A stretch of DNA of 9,335 nucleotides from Akkermansiaceae bacterium (GCA_029288115.1 JARFPV010000248.1:1-9335); one strand, 5' to 3'; shown: positions 1 through 7,955, counted from the stretch's first letter. Notes: a model not told the origin generated them from the letters alone. Numbers and translations are program-made.

Positions 1-1019
1 AGGATACCCTCAGCAATAATATCGCACTGCATAATCCCGCCGAAAATGTTGACTAGGATCCCTTTAACATTTGGATCACCCAGGATGATTTTAAAAGCAG
101 CGGAAACTTGTTCTTTGGTTGCGCCACCTCCGACATCAAGGAAGTTAGCAGGATCACCACCGCAGTGTTTGATGATGTCCATGGTTGCCATTGCCAGGCC
201 TGCGCCATTCACAAGACAGGCGATGTTTCCATCAAGACCGATGTAGTTTAGGTCAAACTTAGAAGCTTCGACTTCGCGCGGATCCTCCTCATCGGTATCG
301 CGGTAAGCCACAATATCGGGATGACGATAGAGCGCATTGTCGTCAAAACCAAACTTGGCATCGAGGGCAAGCACCTGGCCGTCAGGCGTAACTACCAATG
401 GGTTAATCTCCACCATCGAGCAGTCGCACTTGAGAAATAGAGTATAAAGGTTTTTGATGAGTTTTCCAAATTGCTTAGCTTGCTCACCTGAAAGCTCCAG
501 CGCCTTAGCAAGCTTACGAATTTCATACCCCTGAAGACCTGCCAGTGGATGGATAAACTCACGGACGATTTTTTCCGGTGTCGACTCTGCGACCTCCTCA
601 ATATCCATGCCACCTTCGGTACTTGCAACGATGACAGGCCTGCAGGTCTCACGGTCCATGAGGATAGCGAGGTAGAGCTCACGTTCGATATCAACGGCTT
701 CACCAATCATCACCTTGCTGACGAGTTTGCCTTCTTCGCCGGTCTGTTTAGTAACGAGCGTCTGGCCGATCATTTTTTCGGCATATTCAGCGGCTTTATC
801 AGCTGTCTCCACAAGGTGCACACCTCCTTGGAATCCATTTTTAAATGTGCCTTTGCCCCTTCCTCCTGCGTGGACTTGAGCCTTGATTACGAGGTTGTTG
901 CCGCCGATGGATTCGGCTGCGGCCTTTGCTTCTTCAGCTGTTCCAGCGACCTGTCCATTGGGACTTGCCACACCGAATTTTTCGAACAACTCCTTTGCCT
1001 GATATTCGTGGATATTCAT
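1..1019 (-). CDS. sucC: Succinyl-CoA synthetase (ADP-forming) beta subunit, C-terminus cut by window edge
   Basis: The minus-strand reading frame is open from an ATG at 1019 to the left edge: 339 complete codons with no stop. It begins [12 protein letters not shown], the near-invariant N-terminus of SucC, which fixes the start even though no Shine-Dalgarno sequence precedes it. The N-terminal ATP-grasp domain shows [13 protein letters not shown] (residues 45-57), the nucleotide-binding lysine/glycine loop. VEINPL with N206, and [12 protein letters not shown] with D220, match the Mg2+ ligands of the E. coli enzyme. The C-terminal ligase domain has the glycine-rich loop [18 protein letters not shown] (264-281) and FLDVGGGA, which help bind the phosphohistidine loop of SucD. 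The usual length is about 388 aa, so roughly 50 residues lie outside the window. With SucD the enzyme converts succinyl-CoA to succinate plus CoA in the cytoplasm, making ATP (or GTP) in the TCA cycle. sucD is probably the next gene to the left, but that is inference. The gene is transcribed divergently from the M16 peptidase. Confidence 0.97.
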   Translation of the reverse strand, partial: MNIHEYQAKELFEKFGVASPNGQVAGTAEEAKAAAESIGGNNLVIKAQVHAGGRGKGTFKNGFQGGVHLVETADKAAEYAEKMIGQTLVTKQTGEEGKLVSKVMIGEAVDIERELYLAILMDRETCRPVIVASTEGGMDIEEVAESTPEKIVREFIHPLAGLQGYEIRKLAKALELSGEQAKQFGKLIKNLYTLFLKCDCSMVEINPLVVTPDGQVLALDAKFGFDDNALYRHPDIVAYRDTDEEDPREVEASKFDLNYIGLDGNIACLVNGAGLAMATMDIIKHCGGDPANFLDVGGGATKEQVSAAFKIILGDPNVKGILVNIFGGIMQCDIIAEGI

Positions 1020-1052
1020 GGGAAATATTGTGCCGCACGGCGCGGACGCGGG

Positions 1053-1081
1053 AAGCTACGGCTCAGGCATCCACGGGTCAA
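1053..1081 (-). promoter_or_regulatory. Possible sigma-70-like promoter for sucC
   Basis: Reading the minus strand, TTGACC (1081-1076) is followed after 17 bp by TAGCTT (1058-1053), about 33 bp before the sucC ATG. The -35 element matches 5 of 6 consensus bases, but the -10 matches only 3 of 6. It lies in the 136-bp divergent spacer (1020-1155), which must hold the promoters of both sucC and the peptidase gene. I see no better candidate for either. A match this weak could be chance. Confidence 0.22.
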
Positions 1082-1155
1082 GGTCAATCACGATTGCTGA
1101 CAATATCAAACAATAGCCTTGGCAGGCAGCGCTATGGGGACACAAATACGTCTCA

Positions 1156-3987
1156 ATGAAAATCATCTGCCAAGCACTCATAAGCACCATCGCATTCATC
1201 GCACCCTTGTGTGCCAAACAACCCGCTGCCACTTGGGCTCACGAAGCCAGTGATATCAAGCCAGATTCCAAGGTTCACTACGGTCGGCTGCCAAATGGCA
1301 TGAAATACATCATCATGCGTAATACCGAGCCACCAGGCCGGGTCAGCATGAGACTTCATATTGCCGCCGGCTCCCTGATGGAAAGAGATGACCAGCGCGG
1401 TGTTGCCCACTTCCTTGAGCACATGGTATTCAATGGATCGAAGAATTTTCCTGACCCCACCAAACTCATCCCGCAGATGCAGCGACTCGGCATCGCTTTT
1501 GGTGCGCATGCGAATGCCTACACCTCATTCGATGAGACCGTTTACATGCTCGATTTACCGAACATTGAAGCAGACACCTTGAAACTCGGGTTTGATGTCA
1601 TGCGCGACTTTGGAGATGGTGCATTTCTCCGTAAAGAAGAGATCGATAAAGAGCGAGGCGTGATTCTCTCTGAAAAAACGTCCCGCGACTCAGTACAAAT
1701 GCGACTCATGGAACAGCAGTTCAATGCCCTGCTCCCGGATGCACTGCTGTCCAAACGCTTCCCCATTGGCACTGAAAAAATCATCAAAACCGCTCCTCGC
1801 GCTGCATTCACTGACTTTTACTCACAGTATTATATCCCCAGTAAGATGACATTCATTTATGTGGGCGACCTCGACATCCAACAAGCCAAGCAAAGAATCA
1901 TCAATACCTTCGGAAGTATGAAAAACCCGGAAAAACCCGGACTCGATCCGAATCTGGGAACTATTCCAAGCGGCCTGGGCTTTAACACGCTGGTGATCTC
2001 TGACAAGGAAGTAGCCACCACCGATATCAGCCTGGTGAGCATCAAAAAACACCAACGCAAACCTGACACCATTGCAAACCGTGGTGCCAAGCTCTCATTG
2101 ACAGCGGCCAACTCCATTCTGAACAGACGTTTTTCTATTCTGGCAAAAAAAGAGAACTCCGTCATCTCAGGGGGAAATGCCTACCTTTACGATCTGTTCA
2201 AGTTTTCAGAAATCCACGGACTCTCAGTGGATGCCAAAAACCACGATTGGAAAGCCGCTGTCCCAATTCTTGAACAGGAAATGCGCCGTGCGCTTGAACA
2301 TGGCTTCACCCAAAGTGAGCTCGACGAAATCAAAGCCAACCTGATCAACGCCTACGAGCGCGCCGTCAAGTCGGCACCCAGCCGCAAAACCAACAATCTG
2401 GCATCGTCCCTTGCCAAGCACGTTCACAATCGCGCTGTGTTTTCCACACCCGAAGACGACCTTGCCATCCTTCGAAAAAACCTGGCCAAGGTCACACCAA
2501 AGACTGCTCACGAAGCATTCAGAAAACAGTGGAAAACCAAGGACGTCACCCTCATTTTGACCACCAACAAGGAAACGGCAGATGCCAAGGCCCAGCTTGC
2601 TTCATTGTTTAAGAAAAGTAACAACGTAGCAGTCAAGGCACCTGAAAAAAAGGATGCCCAGAAATTTGACTATACCATTGTTGGCAAACCTGGAGAGATC
2701 ACCGAAACGAAGCACATCAAGGAACACGATTTCACCCAAATCAACTTCCACAATGGTTGTCGCTGCAATATCAAAAAAACTGACTTCAGTAAGGATTCCG
2801 TAAGCATAACGACGCGCATAGGTGGCGGCAAGCTCACCATGCCCAAGGACAAACCCGGTCTGGATACCTTCGCTGCGGCTACTTTCACCGCCGGTGGTCT
2901 TGGCAAACACAGCAGCGATGACCTCCGCTCGATTCTTGCTGGGAAAAATGCCGGCATTCAGTTTTCCGTAGGCGATGATGCGTTTGTGTTAGGCGGATCA
3001 ACCACTCCTGACGACCTGGAACTCCAGCTACAGTTACTCTGTGCTTATATAACAGATCCTGGATTTCGGCCGGAAGCAGAGCGTATGTTCAAGGCGCAAA
3101 TCCCAGCCATCTATTCACAGATGAAACACACCCCGGCAGGTGCCCAGGCAAAACTCGGAGCATTTCTACGCGGCAACGACCCTCGATTTGTATTTCCTAC
3201 CCAGCAACAAGCTGAGGCACTGAGCAGCAAAGATGTGAAACAATGGATTCTTCCCGCACTGCAGAAAGAATATATGGAAGTATCCATCGTCGGCGACTTT
3301 GATCCCGACAAAATCAAACAGATTCTTGCCCGGACTGTTGGTGCTTTACCCAAGCGTGTTGCCACCAAACTCCCCTACACCGAACAACGTGAGCTTCCGC
3401 AACTACCAAAACCACCTCAGAAAAAACGCTACACGTTCGAAAGCCGCATCCCCACGGGGACTGCGATCATCACCTGGCGCGGCCCAGCACTCACAGCTGA
3501 CTCAATTGGAAAAATCAGGCGCATGGGTGTTCTCAGCTCCATACTTTCCAATAGAATGCGTGAGAAAATTCGTGAAGAACTCGGTGAGGCATACAGTCCC
3601 TACGCTGGCTTCCAGCCGAGTGACACATTCAAGGATCTCGGTTACATGCTTGCCGTGAGCCCCGGAAAACCTGAACAAGCCGAACGTGTTGGCAAAATCA
3701 TCATCGAATTAGCTGACAAGCTTGCCCGAGAAGGCGCCACTGAGGATGAACTCAAACGTGCCCTTGCTCCAAAACTCAGCGAGCTGAAAAAGACCCTCCG
3801 TCAGAACTCTTACTGGCTAGGAACAGTCATGTCGCAGTCCCAGGAGCAGCCATACCGCCTCCAGTGGGCGAGCGAGCGCGACAAAGACTACGCTACGATG
3901 AAACTTGATGAGGTCAACGCACTGGCCAAGCAATACTTGGGTAAGAACAACGCCTTCCGCTTCGAAATTATCCCCGAGGCAAAGTAA
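1156..3987 (+). CDS. Exported M16-family (insulinase/PqqL-like) zinc metallopeptidase
   Basis: The product is 943 aa, the length of PqqL-type M16 peptidases (about 930 aa), and holds both halves of the clamshell in one chain. Residues 1-20 look like a Sec signal peptide: Lys2, a hydrophobic core and a possible cut after LCA. The protein is therefore probably periplasmic or outer-membrane associated. The catalytic half carries the inverted zinc motif HFLEH (H85, E88, H89; E88 is the likely base), followed by ERGVILSE, where E173 is the likely third zinc ligand. An M16_C domain follows (DFYSQYYIPSKMTFIYVGDLD, from about 220). The second, inactive half starts near residue 515 and lacks HxxEH. 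It keeps the C-terminal signature REKIREELGEAYSPYAG (802-818), used in substrate binding. A CxC pair (C535, C537) sits in its first strand. The ATG at 1156 gives the signal peptide. The only purine-rich stretch, GGGGA, ends about 15 bases upstream, too far for a normal ribosome site. Its role is probably degradation of peptides outside the cytoplasm; the substrate cannot be read from the sequence. It converges on lgt with 15 bp between stops and no terminator visible. Confidence 0.95.
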   Translation: MKIICQALISTIAFIAPLCAKQPAATWAHEASDIKPDSKVHYGRLPNGMKYIIMRNTEPPGRVSMRLHIAAGSLMERDDQRGVAHFLEHMVFNGSKNFPDPTKLIPQMQRLGIAFGAHANAYTSFDETVYMLDLPNIEADTLKLGFDVMRDFGDGAFLRKEEIDKERGVILSEKTSRDSVQMRLMEQQFNALLPDALLSKRFPIGTEKIIKTAPRAAFTDFYSQYYIPSKMTFIYVGDLDIQQAKQRIINTFGSMKNPEKPGLDPNLGTIPSGLGFNTLVISDKEVATTDISLVSIKKHQRKPDTIANRGAKLSLTAANSILNRRFSILAKKENSVISGGNAYLYDLFKFSEIHGLSVDAKNHDWKAAVPILEQEMRRALEHGFTQSELDEIKANLINAYERAVKSAPSRKTNNLASSLAKHVHNRAVFSTPEDDLAILRKNLAKVTPKTAHEAFRKQWKTKDVTLILTTNKETADAKAQLASLFKKSNNVAVKAPEKKDAQKFDYTIVGKPGEITETKHIKEHDFTQINFHNGCRCNIKKTDFSKDSVSITTRIGGGKLTMPKDKPGLDTFAAATFTAGGLGKHSSDDLRSILAGKNAGIQFSVGDDAFVLGGSTTPDDLELQLQLLCAYITDPGFRPEAERMFKAQIPAIYSQMKHTPAGAQAKLGAFLRGNDPRFVFPTQQQAEALSSKDVKQWILPALQKEYMEVSIVGDFDPDKIKQILARTVGALPKRVATKLPYTEQRELPQLPKPPQKKRYTFESRIPTGTAIITWRGPALTADSIGKIRRMGVLSSILSNRMREKIREELGEAYSPYAGFQPSDTFKDLGYMLAVSPGKPEQAERVGKIIIELADKLAREGATEDELKRALAPKLSELKKTLRQNSYWLGTVMSQSQEQPYRLQWASERDKDYATMKLDEVNALAKQYLGKNNAFRFEIIPEAK

Positions 3988-4002
3988 CAAGTATTCATTC
4001 GA

Positions 4003-4992
4003 TCACTCAACTGGTTGCTTTCTCTTAAGCGAGTAAGCAAGGAAGCAAAGACCACCAACGATCATGAAGGTGGAGTAAAACTGCCCTTTGGTCAGACCTA
4101 GAATCGCAGCCTGACCGACATCAGGCTCGCGGTAGTTCTCCACGATGATACGGAACACTGCGTAGAGCACAAAAAACAGTCCGGTAATCACACCGTTGGC
4201 GAGTTTAGGAATACGCACGCGCAAAGTGAAAAGGATGGCAAAGAGCACAAAACCCTCGAGCAGCGACTCATACAACTGCGATGGATGCCGCGCCTGCACG
4301 TATTCACCAAGAGTATTTAACAACTCCGGCCTCTCCCTCGACTGATCGATTAAATAAGTCAGCTGCTGGCTGAACACTTCATTTTCTGTGCCTTTGAAAC
4401 CATCGATCTCAGGGGCCAAAGGCCGGCATGCGTCCACGGCCTCTCCTGCTCGACCGTTTTCCCTCAAAGCCCCAGGAAACTTCATGGCCCAGCTCACACC
4501 ACTGGTAACCCTTCCGTAGAGTTCGCCGTTGATAAAATTTGCAAGTCTAACGAGAGCAATCCCGATAGGTGCAACCACACACAATCCATCACCCACGCCG
4601 GTCCAGGACACCTTGTTGTTACGCGCATAAAAGTATGTGAAAATCACCAGCCCGAGAATACCTCCGTGGCTGGACATACCCCCATCCCACACCTTGAAGA
4701 TCATCAACGGGTCGTCCGCAAATTCCGATCGCCCAGATGCCGTCTGGAGCTGATAGAATAGGATATAGCCCAATCTGCCACCGAGAAAGACACCAAAAAA
4801 TGCCGAATACGCGATGAAGTCAGCTACCTTTTCCGCGGGTAAAACCCATAGCTTTTTCCTCGCCAGCCAGCGTAACAGCAAAAACCCGAGCACAAAGCCC
4901 AGCAAATAGCCCAAGCCATACCAACGTAGTTTGATCGGCCCGACGACATCAAAGATCACCGGGTCCATGTTGTGGATATAGGTCGCTAGCAC
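4003..4992 (-). CDS. lgt: Prolipoprotein diacylglyceryl transferase
   Basis: Lgt moves a diacylglyceryl group from phosphatidylglycerol to the lipobox cysteine of prelipoproteins, the first step of lipoprotein maturation in the inner membrane. The 329-aa product is strongly hydrophobic with about seven membrane segments. It shows DPVIFDVVGPIKLRWYGLGYLLG-type N-terminal sequence, DGGMSSHGGILG (H109, equivalent to catalytic His103 of E. coli), the signature RLANFINGELYGR (149-161, containing the essential Arg/Asn residues), HPSQLYES (236-243) and ENYREPD (R288, equivalent to Arg239). At 329 aa it is about 40 residues longer than E. coli Lgt (291). The excess is a hydrophilic stretch at about 175-232, between the signature and HPSQLYE, probably an extracytoplasmic loop. 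The start at 4992 is GTG, giving LATYIHNMDPV, which fits family N-termini. An in-frame ATG at 4968 (Met9) is the alternative. Neither has a clear Shine-Dalgarno sequence. The gene lies 95 bp downstream of the M42 peptidase and may be cotranscribed with it. Confidence 0.96.
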   Translation of the reverse strand: MLATYIHNMDPVIFDVVGPIKLRWYGLGYLLGFVLGFLLLRWLARKKLWVLPAEKVADFIAYSAFFGVFLGGRLGYILFYQLQTASGRSEFADDPLMIFKVWDGGMSSHGGILGLVIFTYFYARNNKVSWTGVGDGLCVVAPIGIALVRLANFINGELYGRVTSGVSWAMKFPGALRENGRAGEAVDACRPLAPEIDGFKGTENEVFSQQLTYLIDQSRERPELLNTLGEYVQARHPSQLYESLLEGFVLFAILFTLRVRIPKLANGVITGLFFVLYAVFRIIVENYREPDVGQAAILGLTKGQFYSTFMIVGGLCFLAYSLKRKQPVE

Positions 4993-5020
4993 GCGCTCAA
5001 CTCACACTAATCAATCGCGT

Positions 5021-5050
5021 CTGGCAAGAATCGACTTGGAAGAATGCCAG
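5021..5050. repeat. Short inverted repeat between the M42 peptidase and lgt genes
   Basis: CTGGCA (5021-5026) and TGCCAG (5045-5050) are perfect 6-bp complements around an 18-base loop. The repeat lies in the 95-bp gap (4993-5087) between the M42 stop and the lgt start. No T-run follows it in the direction of transcription, so it is not a typical intrinsic terminator. It could be a weak attenuating hairpin or chance. Confidence 0.25.
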
Positions 5051-5087
5051 CGATCGATCTCGCTCAAATTGTTCCTAGCTCGATCTC

Positions 5088-6164
5088 CTACAAATAGGCC
5101 GTAAGCGAATCGACGTTTTGCTGATCGAGCTTTTGCACCAGCGCCATCGAGAGATTCACCATCGCAAGGTAATCATTCACATCGATGATTGAGTTGTGCG
5201 AGTGAATATATCGGGATGGTACACCCAGCACGATGCTCGGAACCCCTGAACCCGAGAGGTGGAATGCGCGTGCATCAGTGCCACCGCTACTTCGCACTGC
5301 CACCTGGTGAGGAATGTCTTCCTCCTCAGCGGTCGCAACAGCAAGGTCAACCAATGCCGGATTCATAATGGCGGTAGGGTCCTGCATCCTAATTTGCACA
5401 CCCTGCCCCATCCCCCCTTGGGAAAGCGTCCGATTAAACCCAGGCGTGTCATCTGCAGGGGTTCCCTCCAGTACCACCGCCACATCAGGTTTCGCATGGA
5501 CAGCTGCCGTTGTGGCACCACGAACCCCTACTTCCTCCTGCACTGTACCACATGTGATGAGTGTATTTGGGTGGCCACTCGCGGCTAGTGCCTGGGTCGC
5601 CTGGATGGCACACGCCATGCCAACGCGGTTATCAAATGCCTTTGCCATCAGCAGGTCATTCTGCACCATCCTGGTAAAATCAGTCATTGGCACAACCGGA
5701 TCCCCGACTCTGATACCGTAATTTGATTCTAAGTCAGCGCGGTTTTGAGCCCCCACATCTATGAACATTTGCTCAATACTAAGAACCTTTGAACGTTCTG
5801 AATCAGGCAAGAAATGAGGTGGTTTGGATGAAATCACACCGATGATTTTGTTACCTTCCCGATTGCGCACTGCCACTCTTTGAGCGAGCAGGCAGTGTGA
5901 CCACCAGCCACCAAGGGGGACAAACTGGATAAACCCATCAGGCGTAATATTCTGCACCCTGAAAGCCACCTCATCCATGTGCCCGGTAAGCAGCACGCGA
6001 GGCCCCTCACCACGTTCACAGAATACCGATCCGTTTCCATCCGTGCTGATGTTTCCTACTTCGGCAAGCTCGTCGGCAAATATTGCACGCACCTCATCCT
6101 CAAAACCCGGCGCCCCATGGGCATCGGTCAACTCCTGCAATAATCCAATCGCCTTGTCTCTCAT
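5088..6164 (-). CDS. M42-family aminopeptidase (FrvX/YsdC/TET-like)
   Basis: The 358-aa product has the standard length and layout of clan MH, family M42 metallo-aminopeptidases. These are cytoplasmic, usually assemble as large oligomers, and trim N-terminal residues from peptides using two metal ions. Expected residues in order are: TGHMDEV (metal ligand H62, supporting D64); KAFDNRVG (bridging D178); TVQEEVGVRG (E210 general base, E211 metal ligand); VVLEGTPADDTPG (E233 at the fourth ligand position, where many M42 enzymes have Asp); and SRYIHSHNSIID (H323, last ligand). A PDZ-like insert follows the HMDEV motif (about 70-165), as usual. The ATG at 6164 gives MRDKAIGLLQELTDAHGAPGFEDEVR, a normal family N-terminus; no Shine-Dalgarno sequence precedes it. 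The cleavage preference cannot be told from sequence. Older annotations call such proteins cellulase or endoglucanase M. The gene is divergent from aroG across a 70-bp spacer and lies upstream of lgt on the same strand. Confidence 0.94.
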   Translation of the reverse strand: MRDKAIGLLQELTDAHGAPGFEDEVRAIFADELAEVGNISTDGNGSVFCERGEGPRVLLTGHMDEVAFRVQNITPDGFIQFVPLGGWWSHCLLAQRVAVRNREGNKIIGVISSKPPHFLPDSERSKVLSIEQMFIDVGAQNRADLESNYGIRVGDPVVPMTDFTRMVQNDLLMAKAFDNRVGMACAIQATQALAASGHPNTLITCGTVQEEVGVRGATTAAVHAKPDVAVVLEGTPADDTPGFNRTLSQGGMGQGVQIRMQDPTAIMNPALVDLAVATAEEEDIPHQVAVRSSGGTDARAFHLSGSGVPSIVLGVPSRYIHSHNSIIDVNDYLAMVNLSMALVQKLDQQNVDSLTAYL

Positions 6165-6192
6165 GCATTCTATTTAACAGAGCTCTTTCTCA

Positions 6193-6227
6193 CTTCAAAC
6201 TTGAAACTTCAAACTTGGAACTTAAAG
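6193..6227. repeat. Five-copy 7-bp tandem repeat, consensus CTTSAAA, in the M42/aroG divergent spacer
   Basis: Five heptamers lie end to end. Copies 1 and 3 (6193-6199, 6207-6213) are CTTCAAA, copy 2 (6200-6206) is CTTGAAA, copy 4 (6214-6220) is CTTGGAA and copy 5 (6221-6227) is CTTAAAG. Because S alternates between C and G, the array also contains overlapping dyads: TTCAA-AC-TTGAA (6194-6205) and TTGAA-AC-TTCAA (6201-6212). It fills half of the 70-bp spacer and ends 7 bases before the aroG ATG, so it must overlap the leader or promoter of aroG and lie just upstream of the M42 gene. It may be a decayed microsatellite or an operator. Confidence 0.8.
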
Positions 6228-6234
6228 CTCTTGT

Positions 6235-7296
6235 ATGGCTCAAGTCACCGACCTCCACATTTCCAGCAACATCCCGCTGCCCGCCCCCGCTCTATTGCTC
6301 TCCGAAGTAGAACGCACTCAGCAGCAAGCAGAGTTCATGGCAGACTCTCGTCAGCATATACGCAACATTCTCAACGGCGAGGATCACCGAATGCTGCTCG
6401 TTTGCGGACCATGCTCAATCCATGATACCGACGCGGGAATCGACTACGCCAAACGCCTCGCCAAGCTTTCAGAGGAGGTCAAACACCAGCTCTACATCGT
6501 CATGCGAGTGTATTTTGAAAAGCCCCGCACGACCACTGGATGGAAAGGTCTTATCATGGACCCCAAACTCGATGGCTCCGATAACATTCCGGAAGGTTTG
6601 CGTCAGGCGCGATTGTTTTTACGTGAAGTCATTGATGCCGGCCTGCCCACCGCCACCGAGCTCCTTGACCCAATCACACCTCAGTATATTGCCGATCTCA
6701 TAAGCTGGTCTGCCATCGGTGCACGCACAACCGAAAGCCAGACACACCGGCAGATGGCGTCAGGACTATCGATGCCGCTGGGTTTCAAAAACACCACCAC
6801 TGGCGACCTCGTAGCAGCCGTCAATGCCATCAAGGCTGCCACCCAGTCACAGACATTTCTCGGCGTCAGCGAGCAGGGCGTGGCATCCGCCGTCACCACA
6901 TCGGGAAACCCCGACTGCCACATCATTCTACGCGGTGGCGACCAGGGACCCAACTATGGTGCCGATGATGTTTCCGTCACCACTTCACTGTTAGAAAAAA
7001 ACAACCTTCAGCCATCCGTCATGATCGACGCTTCACACGCAAATTGCGGAAAGAAGCAGGAGAAAATGGCCGACGTCTTCAGAGAAATCGTGCGACAACG
7101 CTGCGGCGGCAACACCAATGTGATTGGAGCGATGTTAGAAAGCAACATCGTGGCCGGAAACCAAAGCTTCCCCCGCCCTGTCGAGGAGCTCACCTATGGA
7201 CAGTCCATCACGGATCAATGCATCGATTGGGAAACCACGGAGACGATCGTTCGAGAAGCAGCCGAGCAGTTGAAAGCAGCGGGGGTCGCTGGCTAA
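6235..7296 (+). CDS. aroG: 3-deoxy-7-phosphoheptulonate (DAHP) synthase, class I (AroF/G/H type)
   Basis: DAHP synthase condenses phosphoenolpyruvate with erythrose 4-phosphate, the committed first step of the shikimate pathway to aromatic amino acids. The 353-aa product matches the 350-aa E. coli type I-alpha enzymes along its whole length. Metal ligands are C60 (VCGPCSIHD), H268 (MIDASHANCGKK), E302 (GAMLESN) and D327 (SITDQCIDW). Substrate-binding residues are also present: RVYFEKPRTTTGWKGL (R91, K96, R98, K104), GARTTESQ (R164), GFKNTTTG (K185) and ILRGGDQGPNY (R233). The N-terminal extension found in feedback-regulated forms is present, so allosteric control by an aromatic amino acid is likely. 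I cannot tell which one, so the G symbol is nominal and AroF or AroH would fit as well. The ATG at 6235 has no Shine-Dalgarno sequence at normal spacing and directly follows the heptamer repeat. The gene is followed after 4 bp by an exonuclease gene. Confidence 0.97.
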   Translation: MAQVTDLHISSNIPLPAPALLLSEVERTQQQAEFMADSRQHIRNILNGEDHRMLLVCGPCSIHDTDAGIDYAKRLAKLSEEVKHQLYIVMRVYFEKPRTTTGWKGLIMDPKLDGSDNIPEGLRQARLFLREVIDAGLPTATELLDPITPQYIADLISWSAIGARTTESQTHRQMASGLSMPLGFKNTTTGDLVAAVNAIKAATQSQTFLGVSEQGVASAVTTSGNPDCHIILRGGDQGPNYGADDVSVTTSLLEKNNLQPSVMIDASHANCGKKQEKMADVFREIVRQRCGGNTNVIGAMLESNIVAGNQSFPRPVEELTYGQSITDQCIDWETTETIVREAAEQLKAAGVAG

Positions 7297-7300
7297 TCCC

Positions 7301-7900
7301 ATGATTGCCGACTGCACATTCGCTGCCATCGATTTCGAGTCAGCTGGCGCGGAGCGTGGCAAAACGGATGTTCCTGTGCAGATCGGCATGGCGACGTGGT
7401 CGATAGCTAACGGTCACACCGATGCGTTTGTTTCGTTCCTTCACACTGAACGAAAGATCAGCTGGGCAGCGCAGAAAGTGCATGGCATTACAACGGCAGA
7501 TTTAGCGGGAGCACCTCCACTGATGACGCTATGGCCAGAAATCAAACGACGACTTGGCGGAAACATCGTTGTTGCCCACGGTCACGGAACCGAAAAACGC
7601 TACCTGCGCGCGTTCCCAGCCCACGGGTTTGGCCCTTGGGTGGATACTCTGCAGCTCTACCGCGCAGCATTCCCAGACTTACCCTCACACTCGCTTGGAG
7701 ATCTTTGCGAGCAGTTTCAGCTCACCCATAAGGTCTCCTCATACGTTGCGGAAAAAACCTGGCACGATGCCCTCTATGATTCCGTTGCTTCACTCGTGTT
7801 ACTTGAACATTTCATCCAAGAGTTAGATCTATCCCAGCAATCTGAGGAAATCCTGATCTATCCTGAGACCAGAAACTGGCACCGCACGCGAAGATCCTAG
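7301..7900 (+). CDS. DnaQ-like DEDDh 3'-5' exonuclease with a variant ExoII motif
   Basis: The 199-aa product has the RNase H-like fold markers of the DnaQ/epsilon exonuclease family, which removes nucleotides from 3' ends of DNA or RNA with two metal ions. ExoI is AAIDFESAG (D11, E13). The family's VHGIT segment appears as KVHGITTADL (59-68). ExoII is IVVAHGHGTEKRYL (89-102); here G94 and E98 replace the usual Asn and Asp of the AHNxxFD-type motif. WVDTLQLYR (113-121) and HSLGDLCEQF (130-139) follow the usual order. ExoIII is TWHDALYDS, with H155 and D160 spaced H-x4-D as in DEDDh enzymes. There is no polymerase, helicase or RNase T-specific domain, so it is a stand-alone exonuclease and its cellular substrate is unknown. 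The ATG sits 4 bp after the aroG stop, so translational coupling is plausible; there is no Shine-Dalgarno sequence at normal spacing. The last 20 residues, rich in Arg and Trp, match no motif I know. Confidence 0.88.
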   Translation: MIADCTFAAIDFESAGAERGKTDVPVQIGMATWSIANGHTDAFVSFLHTERKISWAAQKVHGITTADLAGAPPLMTLWPEIKRRLGGNIVVAHGHGTEKRYLRAFPAHGFGPWVDTLQLYRAAFPDLPSHSLGDLCEQFQLTHKVSSYVAEKTWHDALYDSVASLVLLEHFIQELDLSQQSEEILIYPETRNWHRTRRS

Positions 7901-7955
7901 CGGCTCGGAGTAACCAAGCTTGAATAAGCGTGTTGAATTTGCTACATGACCGTCA

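Noticed and set aside
1041..1050. CGCGGACGCG near-palindrome upstream of sucC
   Set aside because: A 4-bp stem with a 2-base loop is too small to be a credible terminator or operator without conservation data.
549..1100. Plus-strand open frame of 183 codons
   Set aside because: It lies almost entirely antisense to sucC, whose coding frame is certain; its translation shows no recognisable domain.
1921..1940. Exact 10-bp direct repeat (AAAAACCCGG twice) in the M16 gene
   Set aside because: It encodes KNPEKPG in the normal linker after the M16_C strand and the frame is intact on both sides, so it looks like codon coincidence and not a frameshifting duplication.
3988..4002. Search for a bidirectional terminator between the convergent M16 and lgt genes
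   Set aside because: The 15-bp gap has no inverted repeat and no T-run.
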